A stretch of DNA of 64,000 nt from NCBI RefSeq assembly GCF_044326205.1, contig NZ_JBIRCY010000009.1:62001-126000 (forward strand), given 5' to 3'. Made by a program: the position numbers and the translations under genes. Positions 46,696-54,578 of the stretch are shown one piece after another. Origin of the DNA: Kumtagia sp044326205 (GTDB lineage Bacteria > Pseudomonadota > Alphaproteobacteria > Rhizobiales > Rhizobiaceae). Below the pieces are notes generated by a model, which made no database searches, had not been told where the DNA came from, and saw only the letters and a list, made by a program, of their open reading frames with translations. How positions within the stretch are numbered: the stretch's first letter is position 1; every line of letters begins with the position of its first letter.

Positions 46696-47417
46696 CGCCG
46701 CTGATCGCCACATCCGGGCTGAAGAAGCATTTCGGCGGGCTGCGCGCCGTCGACGGCGTCGACTTTTCCGTCATGCCGGGCGAGATCCGCGCCGTCATCG
46801 GACCCAATGGCGCCGGCAAGACGACCTTCGTAAGTCTGATCTGCGGCCGCATCGAGCCGACCGCCGGCACGATCGTTTTCGACGGAAGCGACATCACAAA
46901 ACTGCCGGCGCATCTGCGCGTGCGCGCCGGCATCGCCTATACCTTCCAGATCACCAGCGTCTTTTCCAACCTGTCTGCCTACGACAATGTCGCGCTGGCG
47001 GTGCAGCGCACGCTGACGGGCGGGCGGGCGGTCGGCCATTTGCGCGAGGGCGTGATGGCGGCGCTGTCTGCGACCGGGCTTGCAGGCCGCATACACGAGA
47101 TCGCCGGGTCGTTGTCCTATGGCCATCAGCGGCTGCTGGAAGTTGCCATGGGGCTGGCGCTGAAGCCGCGCCTGCTCATCCTCGACGAGCCGACGCAGGG
47201 GCTGTCCGACGGCGAGATCGATGACTTTATCGCGCTGGTGCGTGAGGTTGCGCGCGAGGCGACGGTGCTGATCATCGAGCACAACATGCCGGTGGTGATG
47301 GCGCTCGCCGACCGCATCACCGTGCTCGACGCCGGAAAGGTTCTGGCCGAGGGTACGCCGGAAGAAATCCGCGCCAACGCCGCCGTGCAGGCCGCCTATC
47401 TCGGGGCGGCGGCATGA
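46683..47417 (+). CDS. livG: Branched-chain amino acid-type ABC transporter ATPase (LivG)
   Basis: A 244-residue ATPase with Walker A GPNGAGKTTF, a long insertion typical of LivG, the signature-like SLSYGHQRLLEVAMGLAL, Walker B LLILDEPTQGLSDGEI and the H-loop IIEHNMPVVMALADRI. ATG at 46683 is used rather than an earlier in-frame start that would lie deep in livM. Its stop overlaps livF. Confidence 0.92.
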   Translation: MAAVTPLIATSGLKKHFGGLRAVDGVDFSVMPGEIRAVIGPNGAGKTTFVSLICGRIEPTAGTIVFDGSDITKLPAHLRVRAGIAYTFQITSVFSNLSAYDNVALAVQRTLTGGRAVGHLREGVMAALSATGLAGRIHEIAGSLSYGHQRLLEVAMGLALKPRLLILDEPTQGLSDGEIDDFIALVREVAREATVLIIEHNMPVVMALADRITVLDAGKVLAEGTPEEIRANAAVQAAYLGAAA

Positions 47418-48121
47418 GCCCGATCCTGCGGGTCGAAAACCTCGACTGTTTTTATGGCGACGTACAGGTCCTGCATGGCCTGTCGCTCGAGTTGATGCGC
47501 GGCGAGGTGCATTGCCTGCTCGGGCGCAACGGCGCCGGCAAGACGACTTTGCTGAAGGCGATCATGGGTCTGGTGCCGGCGCGCTCCGGCAGGATCATGC
47601 TCGGCGGCAGGGACCTGACCAGTTTGCCGGCGCATGGAGTCCCGAAGGCCGGCGTCGCCTATGTGCCGCAGGGCCGGCGGCTGTTCGCCGAGATGAGCGT
47701 CGCCGAAAACATCGAGATCGGCCTGATGGCGCGTGGCAAGGGCGCGGAGACGCGCGAAAACGTTCTGGCGTTGTTTCCGATCCTGCGTGAGCGGCTGAAG
47801 CAGCGTTCCGGCACCCTGTCGGGCGGCGAGCAGCAGATGCTCGCCATGGCGCGGGCGCTCTGCCTGGAGCCCGACGTGCTGCTGCTGGACGAGCCGACCG
47901 AAGGCTTGATGCCGTCGATGATCGCGAAGATCCGCGAGACGGTGGAGCGGCTCGGCGAGCGCGGCGTATCGACCCTGCTGGTCGAGCAGCGGGTCGACGC
48001 CGTGCTACCGGTCGCCGACCGCGTCACCTTCGTGGAAAACGGCCGCGTCCGCGCCACGGTGGGCGTCGATGATGTCCGCGCCGACCCGGACATGGTGAAG
48101 CGGTATGTGGGGGTGGGGTAG
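47414..48121 (+). CDS. livF: Branched-chain amino acid-type ABC transporter ATPase (LivF)
   Basis: A 235-residue ATPase with Walker A GRNGAGKTT, the Q-loop PQGRRLFAEMSVAENI, the signature LSGGEQQMLAMARAL and Walker B VLLLDEPTEGLMPSMI. It overlaps livG by four bases and ends the operon; the repeat-filled gap to the next, convergent gene follows at once. Confidence 0.92.
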   Translation: MSPILRVENLDCFYGDVQVLHGLSLELMRGEVHCLLGRNGAGKTTLLKAIMGLVPARSGRIMLGGRDLTSLPAHGVPKAGVAYVPQGRRLFAEMSVAENIEIGLMARGKGAETRENVLALFPILRERLKQRSGTLSGGEQQMLAMARALCLEPDVLLLDEPTEGLMPSMIAKIRETVERLGERGVSTLLVEQRVDAVLPVADRVTFVENGRVRATVGVDDVRADPDMVKRYVGVG

Positions 48122-48122
48122 C

Positions 48123-48250
48123 GTCCTTCTCCCCGTTCACGGGGAGAAGATGCCGGCAGGCAGATGAGGGGCAGTGCGAATGTTGTGAGGTAAGGCGCCG
48201 CCCTTCATCCGGCCCTTCGGGTCTCCCTGCAAGCGGGGAGAAGGAAAGAA
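48123..48250. repeat. RIME-like repeat, possible bidirectional terminator (livF-nhaD gap)
   Basis: The gap between convergent genes is filled by the CTTCTCCCCGTTCACGGGGA module with its GATGCCGGCAGGCAGATGAGG tail, identical over more than 40 bases to 19122-19165, and by CGGCCCTTCGGG with CTCCCTGCAAGCGGGGAG. The fold-backs between two converging genes could terminate both transcripts. Confidence 0.7.
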
Positions 48251-48253
48251 ACC

Positions 48254-49666
48254 TCACCCGAAAAACACCCACCCGGCGAGCAAAAACGTCGGGATCAGCA
48301 CCGCGCCCGACCACAGCATGTAGCCGAAAAAGCTCGGCATCTTCACGCCGCGATGCTTGGCGATGGCATAGACCATGAAGTTGGGCGCGTTGCCGATATA
48401 GGTGTTGGCGCCCATGAACACCGCGCCGGTCGAGATGGCGGCGAGCGTCGTGGCGAGGCCGGTCATCAGGTGCTGCGGGTCGCCGCCGGCGAGTTCGAAG
48501 AAGACCAGGTACGTAGGCGCGTTGTCGAGGAAGGAGGAGAGCGCACCGGTCAGCCAGAAATAGGCGAGGTCGTTCGGCGCGCCGCCCTCGCCGGTCACCA
48601 ACGCGACCAGCGGCGAAAGCGCGCCTTCAGGGCCGGCGCGCAGGATGGCGATGACCGGCACGATGCAGATGAAGATGCCGGCGAAGAGTTTCGCCACCTC
48701 AACGATCGGCCCCCAGGTGAAGCCGTTGGCGTGGCGCATCTGGCGAGGCGTGAGCTTTAGCGATAGTAGCGCCAGCATCACGATGAGGCCGTCGCGCAGA
48801 AGATTCTGCCATTCGAGCGCCACGCCGGCGACGGTAAAGGCGACCCCCGGCTTCCACGCGGCCGACATCAGGATGGCGCCGATGACGCCCGCCAGCAGCG
48901 GCAGGTTCACTAGGCCGCGCACCCTGACCGCGCTGTCGGGCGTCGGATCCTTGATTTTCGGCATGCCGCCCTCGCGGGCGTGCAGCCAGAAATCCAGCGC
49001 CAGGAACACAGCCAGCACGATGCCGCCGACGAACAGCGTCTCCCGCCACAGGTTGGCGGTGGTCCAGAAGAAATCGACGCCACGCAAAAAGCCGACGAAC
49101 AGCGGCGGATCGCCGAGCGGTGTCAGCGCGCCGCCGATGTTGGACACCAGGAAGATGAAAAACACCACGACATGCGCGTTGAACTGGCGGTTGTCGTTGG
49201 CGCGGATCACCGGCCGGATCATGATCATCGAGGCGCCGGTGGTGCCGACAACTGACGCCAGCAGCGCGCCGATCACCAGCAGGCCGGCGTTGGTGAGCGG
49301 CGTGCCGTGGATGTTGCCGGCGACCAATATGCCGCCGGCGATGGTGAACAGCGCGAACAACAGGATGATGAAGGAGAGATATTCGAGCAGCAGCGTGTGC
49401 AGCAGCGCTTCGGCCGAGACATGCCAGCCCTGCGTGGCGATCAGCGGCAGCACCACAAGTGCTGCCCAGCCGGCGGTGATCTTGCCGTAGTGGTGTTCCC
49501 ACAGATGCGGATAGAGCAGCGGGCCGGTGGCGATGGACAGCAGCAGTCCAACGAAGGGCAGCGCCCACAGCAACGACATGGAGGCGCCCGGCAGGCCTTC
49601 CGCCGCGAAAGACGCAGTGGGGCAGAGCAGGGCGGCCGTCAGCGTGGCGCGCAGCAAGGATCGCAT
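48254..49666 (-). CDS. Na+/H+ antiporter-like protein (NhaD/CitMHS-type)
   Basis: A 470-residue membrane protein with a signal-like start (MRSLLRATLTAALLCPTASFAAE) and about 11 hydrophobic segments. The conserved core is VSNIGGALTPLGDPPLFVGFLRGVDFFWTTANLW, with GVVGTTGASMIMIRPVIRAN and the second-half SSFLDNAPTYLVFFELAGGD and MGANTYIGNAPNFMVYAIA. This is the pattern of NhaD-like sodium:proton antiporters of the ion transporter superfamily. The substrate ion is not proven. It is convergent with the Liv operon. Confidence 0.88.
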   Translation of the reverse strand: MRSLLRATLTAALLCPTASFAAEGLPGASMSLLWALPFVGLLLSIATGPLLYPHLWEHHYGKITAGWAALVVLPLIATQGWHVSAEALLHTLLLEYLSFIILLFALFTIAGGILVAGNIHGTPLTNAGLLVIGALLASVVGTTGASMIMIRPVIRANDNRQFNAHVVVFFIFLVSNIGGALTPLGDPPLFVGFLRGVDFFWTTANLWRETLFVGGIVLAVFLALDFWLHAREGGMPKIKDPTPDSAVRVRGLVNLPLLAGVIGAILMSAAWKPGVAFTVAGVALEWQNLLRDGLIVMLALLSLKLTPRQMRHANGFTWGPIVEVAKLFAGIFICIVPVIAILRAGPEGALSPLVALVTGEGGAPNDLAYFWLTGALSSFLDNAPTYLVFFELAGGDPQHLMTGLATTLAAISTGAVFMGANTYIGNAPNFMVYAIAKHRGVKMPSFFGYMLWSGAVLIPTFLLAGWVFFG

Positions 49667-50126
49667 GAGGTTCCCATCGTCTTTTTGGCCGGCGGTGTGG
49701 CGAGCCGCATATTTTGCCGCGAAGCGCTGGTTAGCCGATAGCGTTGTGGAGACGCGGGGGCAACGGGTGAGATTGAACCTTGCTGCTTGCTGTTGGATCG
49801 ATCAAGGGTGCTTGGCGATGGTCATTCTCCACAAGCCCCCACTTGCAATTTCTAACACTTAGCTGTCGCTGACGGGCTTCGCCCTGCTCCAGCTAAGGTG
49901 TTGAAATTGCTTTCTCTCCCGCAAGGGGAGAGATATCGCGCTGCGCCGTTTCTGCCAGCCTCCACCGTTCGCGATTTCCCGCTCGGCGGCGGCAGCTCCT
50001 AACCCCTCCGGGAGGGGGAGAATGGATTTTCACGATCTTAGCGGAGCGCCGAGCCGGCAGGCGAGGAACACGCGAAGCTGAGTCGTAGAATCCAAGAAAG
50101 AAGGTTCTGCGCCGGTCCCGGCTGCC
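49667..50126. other. Intergenic region with fold-back repeats
   Basis: About 460 bases. A strong stem is made by GCAATTTCTAACACTTAGCT (49845-49865) and CAGCTAAGGTGTTGAAATTG (49890-49910). Other fold-backs are TCTCCCGCAAGGGGAGA (about 49914-49930) and CCCCTCCGGGAGGGG (about 50003-50018). No gene was found. The region separates the antiporter from the accessory operon of the propane cluster. Confidence 0.55.
49845..49910. repeat. Long imperfect palindrome
   Basis: Two 21-base arms match as reverse complements with few mismatches around a 24-base middle (49866-49889) that itself contains GGGCTTCGCCC. It would form a long cruciform or RNA hairpin. It looks like another short intergenic mobile palindrome. 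Confidence 0.55.
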
Positions 50127-50303
50127 TCAATTCGTCTTCAACTGCTGTCCGACCTTGTTCTCGGCGATCCAGCGGGCGGCGAGCACCAGGGCGCCCATGC
50201 TGAACTCCTTGCCGTGCCTGGCCACCATCTCCTCCGAGATTTTGGCGAGCCGTTCGAAGAAGGCGTCCTTGCTCTGTTCCTCGGGGCTGGGTTCGGTCTG
50301 CAT
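50127..50303 (-). CDS. 58-residue hypothetical protein, propane-cluster accessory operon
   Basis: A small gene that ends the four-gene minus-strand operon. The product starts MQTEPSPEEQSKDAFFERLA, continues KISEEMVARHGKEFSMGALVL and ends AENKVGQQLKTN; it is mostly helical and amphipathic. ATG at 50303 has AGGAGG right upstream. The gap to the WD40-like gene is 23 bases, so co-transcription is very likely. The family is not recognised. Its small size could fit an adaptor or stabiliser of the other operon products. Confidence 0.65.
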   Translation of the reverse strand: MQTEPSPEEQSKDAFFERLAKISEEMVARHGKEFSMGALVLAARWIAENKVGQQLKTN

Positions 50304-50326
50304 CCTGTCCTCCTATTTGTCGCGGT

Positions 50327-51445
50327 TCATTTGAAGAGCTGGTCGGGGAAGGTGGCGACCGCCGCCGTGCCGTCGGCGCAGCCGATCGCCAGATGTCGGC
50401 CATCCGCCGACCAGGCGAGCACGGTGACCGCGCCGCCCAGCGGCCTCACGACGAGTTCGTCGCGCGATCCGGCCTTGGCGACGACGATCCTCCCGTTGGC
50501 CGAGCCGGCGGCGACCAGCGGTTTTGCCGGATGCGCGGCAACGGCCTCGATCGGCACCAGTCCGGCATGACCGGTCTCCAGCGCGCCGCCGGTTTTTCCG
50601 TCAAGCGGCAGGGCGGATGTCGACCAGCCGGCGATGCGGAAGGCGCCGGAGGCGAACAGCGCTTTCGCCGGCGCGCTCCAGGCAATGTCGCGCACCGGCG
50701 CGGCAAAGCCCGGGACGATGCTGCAATTGCCGTCGGCGACGGAAACCAGCGCCAGGCCGCTGGTTTCGAGGCCGCAGGCAAGCCAAGCTCCGTCCAGGCT
50801 CCAGCCAAGCGCGATGGGGCGCGCCGGCAGCGGCAGGTCGCGCGGCGCGCCGCTGCCCTGGGTAGGATGGATGGACAGGCCATCGCCAAAACCCAGCGCC
50901 AGCCGCCGCCCGTCGGGTGACAGCGCCAGCACCGACAGCGGCTTGTCGAGGTCGAGGCGGCGCGTGTCGGATGCGCCGCGCCACAGGACGGCGTCGCGCT
51001 CGCAGCCAGCGGCAATGATGCCGACCTGTGCGGCGCGGTCGAGCGCGATGACCGGGCCACTTGTCTTGAACACGGGCTCGCCGATGTCGCCGGCGGTGCT
51101 GACCGGCAGCACATCGCCGCTGGCCGCGCCAACCAGGAAACCGGAGCGCGGCTGGGCAGCCAGCGGGGCGGCGGCGTCGCCAAAGGCGGTGGTGATGATC
51201 AGTGGTGCCGGCGGCCTTTCGCGCGGGCGGATCGTCGTCTGGCCGAGGTCGCCGCTCACCCGGAGGCGCACTTCCGGCGGCTCGCGGTCCTCGGCGGCGG
51301 CGATTGCGATGGTGCCGTCCGCGCAGGCGAAGGCGACCGAAAAGCCATCGCCGCTGAAGCAGAGGCCCGCCACCGGCGATTGGCACTGCCAATTGCGAGC
51401 CAGGAGGTCGAACAGGCTCAGGTTGCGCATCGACTGCTGGTTCAT
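50327..51445 (-). CDS. WD40-like beta-propeller protein
   Basis: A 372-residue protein built of seven-or-so short repeats with the WD40-type pattern (PVAGLCFSGDGFSVAFACADGTIAIAA, SVLALSPDGRRLALGFGDGLSI, PIALGWSLDGAWLACGLETSGLALVS, PVRDIAWSAPAKALFASGAFRIAGWS, AVTVLAWSADGRHLAIGCADGTAAVA). No signal peptide is seen, so it is cytoplasmic. Propellers usually act as protein-assembly platforms. It is preceded by 12 bases from the coiled-coil gene. A role in monooxygenase folding or localisation is possible but only inferred from position. Confidence 0.75.
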   Translation of the reverse strand: MNQQSMRNLSLFDLLARNWQCQSPVAGLCFSGDGFSVAFACADGTIAIAAAEDREPPEVRLRVSGDLGQTTIRPRERPPAPLIITTAFGDAAAPLAAQPRSGFLVGAASGDVLPVSTAGDIGEPVFKTSGPVIALDRAAQVGIIAAGCERDAVLWRGASDTRRLDLDKPLSVLALSPDGRRLALGFGDGLSIHPTQGSGAPRDLPLPARPIALGWSLDGAWLACGLETSGLALVSVADGNCSIVPGFAAPVRDIAWSAPAKALFASGAFRIAGWSTSALPLDGKTGGALETGHAGLVPIEAVAAHPAKPLVAAGSANGRIVVAKAGSRDELVVRPLGGAVTVLAWSADGRHLAIGCADGTAAVATFPDQLFK

Positions 51446-51457
51446 GGGTGTCCCTCC

Positions 51458-51766
51458 TCAGGCGCCGGACGCGGCGATTTCCCTGTCGACCGCCTCGACT
51501 TGTTTCTCGACGGCCTCGATGCGCTCCTCGCAGTCGGCGCGTTTTACCATTGTCGCCTCGACCGCCTGTTCCGCCTCATGCAAGTCCCGCACCAGTTGCT
51601 CGCTCGAGCCGTTGCGGCCGATTTCGAGCTCGATGCGCAGCAGATCCATTTCGAGGCCGGCCAGGATCTGGTTGTGCTTTTGCATTTCCGCCGTCAGGCC
51701 AGAGACCTCGGCGACCAGCTTAAGCCGCCGGGCAAGGAGAGCATCTCGTTCGGCGCGGGCGTTCAT
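51458..51766 (-). CDS. Coiled-coil protein
   Basis: A 102-residue highly charged protein predicted to be almost all helix with heptad-like periodicity (RRLKLVAEVSGLTAEMQKHN, QAVEATMVKRADCEERIEAVEKQVEAVDREIA). No signal peptide or known domain. It lies 12 bases from each neighbour within the operon, so it probably forms a rod or adaptor with them. Function unknown. Confidence 0.65.
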   Translation of the reverse strand: MNARAERDALLARRLKLVAEVSGLTAEMQKHNQILAGLEMDLLRIELEIGRNGSSEQLVRDLHEAEQAVEATMVKRADCEERIEAVEKQVEAVDREIAASGA

Positions 51767-51778
51767 GAAAACCTCCGC

Positions 51779-52243
51779 TCAGTCCTTCTCCGCCGGCGCC
51801 GGCGGCCGTTCGAAGGCGGCGAGCAGCTTCGGCAACCCGCCGGCCTGCGAGCGGAATTGTTTTTCGGCCGTATCTATATGGCTCTTCAGCTGGTCCCAGA
51901 TGTCGACGCGGATCATCGGGTCGCCGGTCAGCCGCTCGATCTCCTCGACGCGGAACTGGTGGGACAGCGACACGCCGGAAAACACGAAGTCGCGCAGCAG
52001 GATGGCGTGGTTCTCTATGAACAGGTGGATCATCGGATGCGTCTCGCCGGTCACGCCGGAGGCTTCGAGTTCGGCGCGGATGAAATCCTGGAAATGGCTT
52101 TGCAACCGATACTGGCTCTCGCCCATGAAACGCATGACGAAGACGAGGTCGCGCGGCATCAGGCGCACGAGATCCTCGCTGACGCCTTCGGCGCCGCCGG
52201 GAATCGGCCCGGATGGCGTCTGGTCCTTGCTGCCCTGGCTCAT
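51779..52243 (-). CDS. Hypothetical 154-aa protein, first gene of divergent operon
   Basis: A mostly helical soluble protein with the segments LMPRDLVFVMRFMGESQYRLQSHFQDFIRAELEASG, HPMIHLFIENHAILLRDFVFSGVSLSHQFRVEEIERL and VDIWDQLKSHIDTAEKQFRSQAGG. No signal peptide. No family recognised. It starts 558 bases from the prmA start in the opposite direction and is the first gene of a four-gene operon whose spacings are 12, 12 and 23 bases. Confidence 0.7.
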   Translation of the reverse strand: MSQGSKDQTPSGPIPGGAEGVSEDLVRLMPRDLVFVMRFMGESQYRLQSHFQDFIRAELEASGVTGETHPMIHLFIENHAILLRDFVFSGVSLSHQFRVEEIERLTGDPMIRVDIWDQLKSHIDTAEKQFRSQAGGLPKLLAAFERPPAPAEKD

Positions 52244-52279
52244 GGCTTGCTCCCGACTACGGCTGGCGGAATGGATACT

Positions 52280-52307
52280 TAAATAGACTAAAAAGAAAAG
52301 CGGTCAA
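52280..52307 (-). promoter_or_regulatory. Candidate sigma-70-type promoter of the divergent accessory operon
   Basis: Read on the minus strand, TTGACC (52307-52302) and TATTTA (52285-52280) are 16 bases apart, about 37 bases before the first gene of the operon at 52243. The -35 is close to consensus and the -10 is weak. No sigma-54 pattern is seen in this direction. Confidence 0.35.
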
Positions 52308-52330
52308 ATATTGTCGAGGCTCGAAATATA

Positions 52331-52415
52331 TTGCATATGCGAGATAACTGTTCGCATTTGCGAGATAGAGCGTAAATATTACAGGCGTAAGTTACATCTG
52401 TAAAAGAACGTTACA
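52331..52415. promoter_or_regulatory. Upstream dyad array, likely enhancer sites for a sigma-54 activator
   Basis: Two 12-base dyads, TTGCATATGCGA (52331-52342, one mismatch) and TCGCATTTGCGA (52352-52363, perfect TCGCA/TGCGA), have centres exactly 21 bases apart. Then come TTACAGGCGTAA (52379-52390, one mismatch), TTACATCTGTAA (52392-52403, perfect) and TTACA again at 52411-52415, which pairs with TGTAA at 52399-52403. All lie 75-160 bases before the -24/-12 promoter, the usual enhancer distance. Confidence 0.6.
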
Positions 52416-52489
52416 CTTGCCTGCTCACCAACATGTCCACGGACGCTCTTCAGGGGCACCCGTCCCGGAACCAAGCCTGCTTTTCGAAT

Positions 52490-52505
52490 TGGCACGGCCT
52501 TTGCA
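52490..52505 (+). promoter_or_regulatory. Sigma-54 (-24/-12) promoter of the prm operon
   Basis: TGGCACGGCCTTTGCA at 52490-52505 matches the sigma-54 consensus TGGCACG-N4-TTGCA at every fixed position, with GG and GC ten bases apart. Transcription should start about 12 bases after the GC, near 52516. The activator is probably encoded by the sigma-54 regulator gene at the right edge. Confidence 0.88.
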
Positions 52506-52515
52506 TTGTCTATCG

Positions 52516-52801
52516 GCACAAGAAGCCCATCGCGCCAGGCGCGGTGCCAGAAGAACGAAGGAACGGAGGAAGCAGGGAGAGCCCGCTTCGGTACGCCCGA
52601 CGCATATGCGGACGGCTTGCCGCGGACGTCTGCGAACAATCTCCAGAACCTTTGCCGTGATCCACTTGAATGGCCGGACCATGGGTCGCGCCTTGTGGCG
52701 CAACGCGTTGCCGTGCCGCTCGCTTTTTCACTGGCGGCGTCTGCGCCGCCTCATGCCGGGACCGATGGGTTTCCGGTCAAACCTGGTGGAGGCTTATGAC
52801 T
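52516..52801 (+). other. Long 5' leader of the prm operon
   Basis: From the predicted start near 52516 to the chosen prmA ATG is about 285 bases. Three or more overlapping open frames cross it, none with protein-like sequence or a clear ribosome site. The segment is purine-rich around 52545-52585 (GAAGAACGAAGGAACGGAGG) and GC-rich near 52730-52780. Such a length may hold regulatory structure, but I cannot assign one. Confidence 0.4.
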
Positions 52802-54469
52802 ATGACGTCGTTGACGCTCAACAAGATTACCTCGCAGCGCGGCATCTCCGTGGGCGAGGCGACCAAGAAGATTTCCGACCTCGGTTGGAATCCGACCTAT
52901 GTCCAGGAAGCGATGACGTTTCCGACCGACTACAAGATCAACAAGGCGCCGCGCGACCCGATGAAGCAGGTCCTGCGGTCCTATTTCCCGATGCAGGAGG
53001 AAAAGGACAACCGCGTCTACGGCGCGCTGGACGCGGCCCTTCGAGGCGACATGTTCCGCAATGTCGAGCCGCGCTGGGTGGAATGGATGAAGCTGTTCCT
53101 GGCCATCATCCCCTTCCCGGAAATCTCCGCCGCCCGCTCGATGGCCATGGTCGCCCGTCTCGCCCCCGGCGAGGACCTGCGCACCGGCTTCACCATGCAG
53201 ATGGTCGATGAGTTCCGCCATTCCACGATCCAGATGAATCTGAAGAAGTGGTACATGGAGAACTACATCGATCCGGCCGGCTTCGACATCACCGAAGAGG
53301 CGTTCGGTAAATGCTACGCCACCACCATCGGCCGCCAGTTCGGTGAAGGTTTCATCACCGGCGACACGATGACCGCCGCCTGCATGTACCTGACCGTGGT
53401 CGCCGAAACCGCCTTCACCAACACGCTGTTCGTCGCCATGCCGTCGGAAGCCGCCCGCAATGGCGACTACGCGCTGCCGACCGTGTTCCTGTCGGTGCAG
53501 TCGGACGAGAGCCGCCATATCGGCAACGGCCACTCGCTGCTGATGGCGGCGCTGAAGGAGCCGGAAAACCACCTGCTGCTCGAGCGCGACCTGCGCTACG
53601 CCTTCTGGCAGAACCACGCCATCGTCGATGCGGCCATCGGCACCTTCATCGAATACGGCACCACCAACCGCGACAAGAACAAGGAATCCTACGCGGAGAT
53701 GTGGCACCGCTGGATCTATGAGGACTACTATCGCACCTACATGCTGCCGCTGGAGAAATACGGCATCAAGGTGCATCACGACGACGTCCAGGCGGCGTGG
53801 GAGCGCATCACCAAGAAGAACTACGTCCACAAGGTCGGCCAGTTCTTCGCGGTCGGCTGGCCGGTCAATTTCTGGCGCATCGAGGCCCAGACCGACAAGG
53901 ACTTCGAGTGGTTCGAGCACAAGTATCCGGGCTGGTATGCCGAGTTCGGCGAGTTCTGGAAATGGTACGCGAAACTCAGCCACAAGGGCGAGAAGGTGCT
54001 GCTGTTCAACAGCGACGTCGGCTACGTCTATCCGCATCGCTGCTGGTCGTGCCTGGTGCCTTGCCTGATCCGCGAGGACATCGTCACCGGCGAGATCGAC
54101 GGGCAGCTCTACACCTTCGCCCACGAGCTCGACCGCTGGACCGTCATGGAAGCCTTCGCCGATGAGTACCAGGGCCGTCCGACCCCGGCCATGGGCCGCT
54201 TCAGCGGCAAACGCGAGTGGGAGACGCTGTATGACGGCTGGGATCTGGCCGACGCCATCGTCGACCTGAACTTCGTGCGCAACGACGGCAAGACGCTGGT
54301 GCCGCAGCCGCACCTGCGCTTCGACGACAAGGAGATGTGGACGCTGGACGACGTGCGCGGCAACACGCTGGGCTCGCCGCTCAACGCGCTGCGCGCCATG
54401 TCGCCGGCCGATCGCGAGAAGCACCTGGCAGAGTACCGCGCGGGCTTCACGATCAACCCCTGCAACTAG
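52802..54469 (+). CDS. prmA: Propane 2-monooxygenase hydroxylase large subunit
   Basis: The catalytic diiron subunit of a soluble monooxygenase that inserts O2 into propane (to 2-propanol) and can act on acetone or phenol in related enzymes. The 555 residues carry a full diiron set: Glu107 (FPEISAARS), Glu137 and His140 (MVDEFRHS), Glu202 (VVAETAF), Glu236 and His239 (QSDESRHI). The long regions KNYVHKVGQFFAVGWPVNFWRIEAQTDKDFEWFEHKYPGW and YPHRCWSCLVPCLIRED match PrmA/MimA. ATG at 52802 is preferred because GGAGG lies nine bases upstream; the ATG at 52796 is nearly equivalent. First gene of the operon. Confidence 0.94.
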   Translation: MTSLTLNKITSQRGISVGEATKKISDLGWNPTYVQEAMTFPTDYKINKAPRDPMKQVLRSYFPMQEEKDNRVYGALDAALRGDMFRNVEPRWVEWMKLFLAIIPFPEISAARSMAMVARLAPGEDLRTGFTMQMVDEFRHSTIQMNLKKWYMENYIDPAGFDITEEAFGKCYATTIGRQFGEGFITGDTMTAACMYLTVVAETAFTNTLFVAMPSEAARNGDYALPTVFLSVQSDESRHIGNGHSLLMAALKEPENHLLLERDLRYAFWQNHAIVDAAIGTFIEYGTTNRDKNKESYAEMWHRWIYEDYYRTYMLPLEKYGIKVHHDDVQAAWERITKKNYVHKVGQFFAVGWPVNFWRIEAQTDKDFEWFEHKYPGWYAEFGEFWKWYAKLSHKGEKVLLFNSDVGYVYPHRCWSCLVPCLIREDIVTGEIDGQLYTFAHELDRWTVMEAFADEYQGRPTPAMGRFSGKREWETLYDGWDLADAIVDLNFVRNDGKTLVPQPHLRFDDKEMWTLDDVRGNTLGSPLNALRAMSPADREKHLAEYRAGFTINPCN

Positions 54470-54481
54470 ACCCCTCGCCGG

Positions 54482-54506
54482 GCGCGGAGGCCAAAAACCT
54501 CCGCGC
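54482..54506 (+). other. Intercistronic hairpin between prmA and prmB
   Basis: GCGCGGAGG (54482-54490) and CCTCCGCGC (54498-54506) form a perfect nine-base stem with a seven-base CCAAAAA loop, 12 bases after the prmA stop. There is no U tract, so it likely stabilises or processes the prmA message rather than terminating it. Confidence 0.6.
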
Positions 54507-54578
54507 TCACAATCCGAGCCGAGCCCTTCCTTCCCGCGCGGAAGGAAGCCGGCGAAGCATTGGGAGGTTTTTTCCAAG

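Noticed and set aside
48645..49490. 281-codon plus-strand frame opposite the NhaD-like gene
   Set aside because: Ser/Thr/Pro-rich antisense shadow of a convincing membrane transporter gene.
54482..54506. Rho-independent terminator between prmA and prmB
   Set aside because: The stem is strong but no U tract follows, and prmB is needed in the same operon; an mRNA-stabilising hairpin is more likely.
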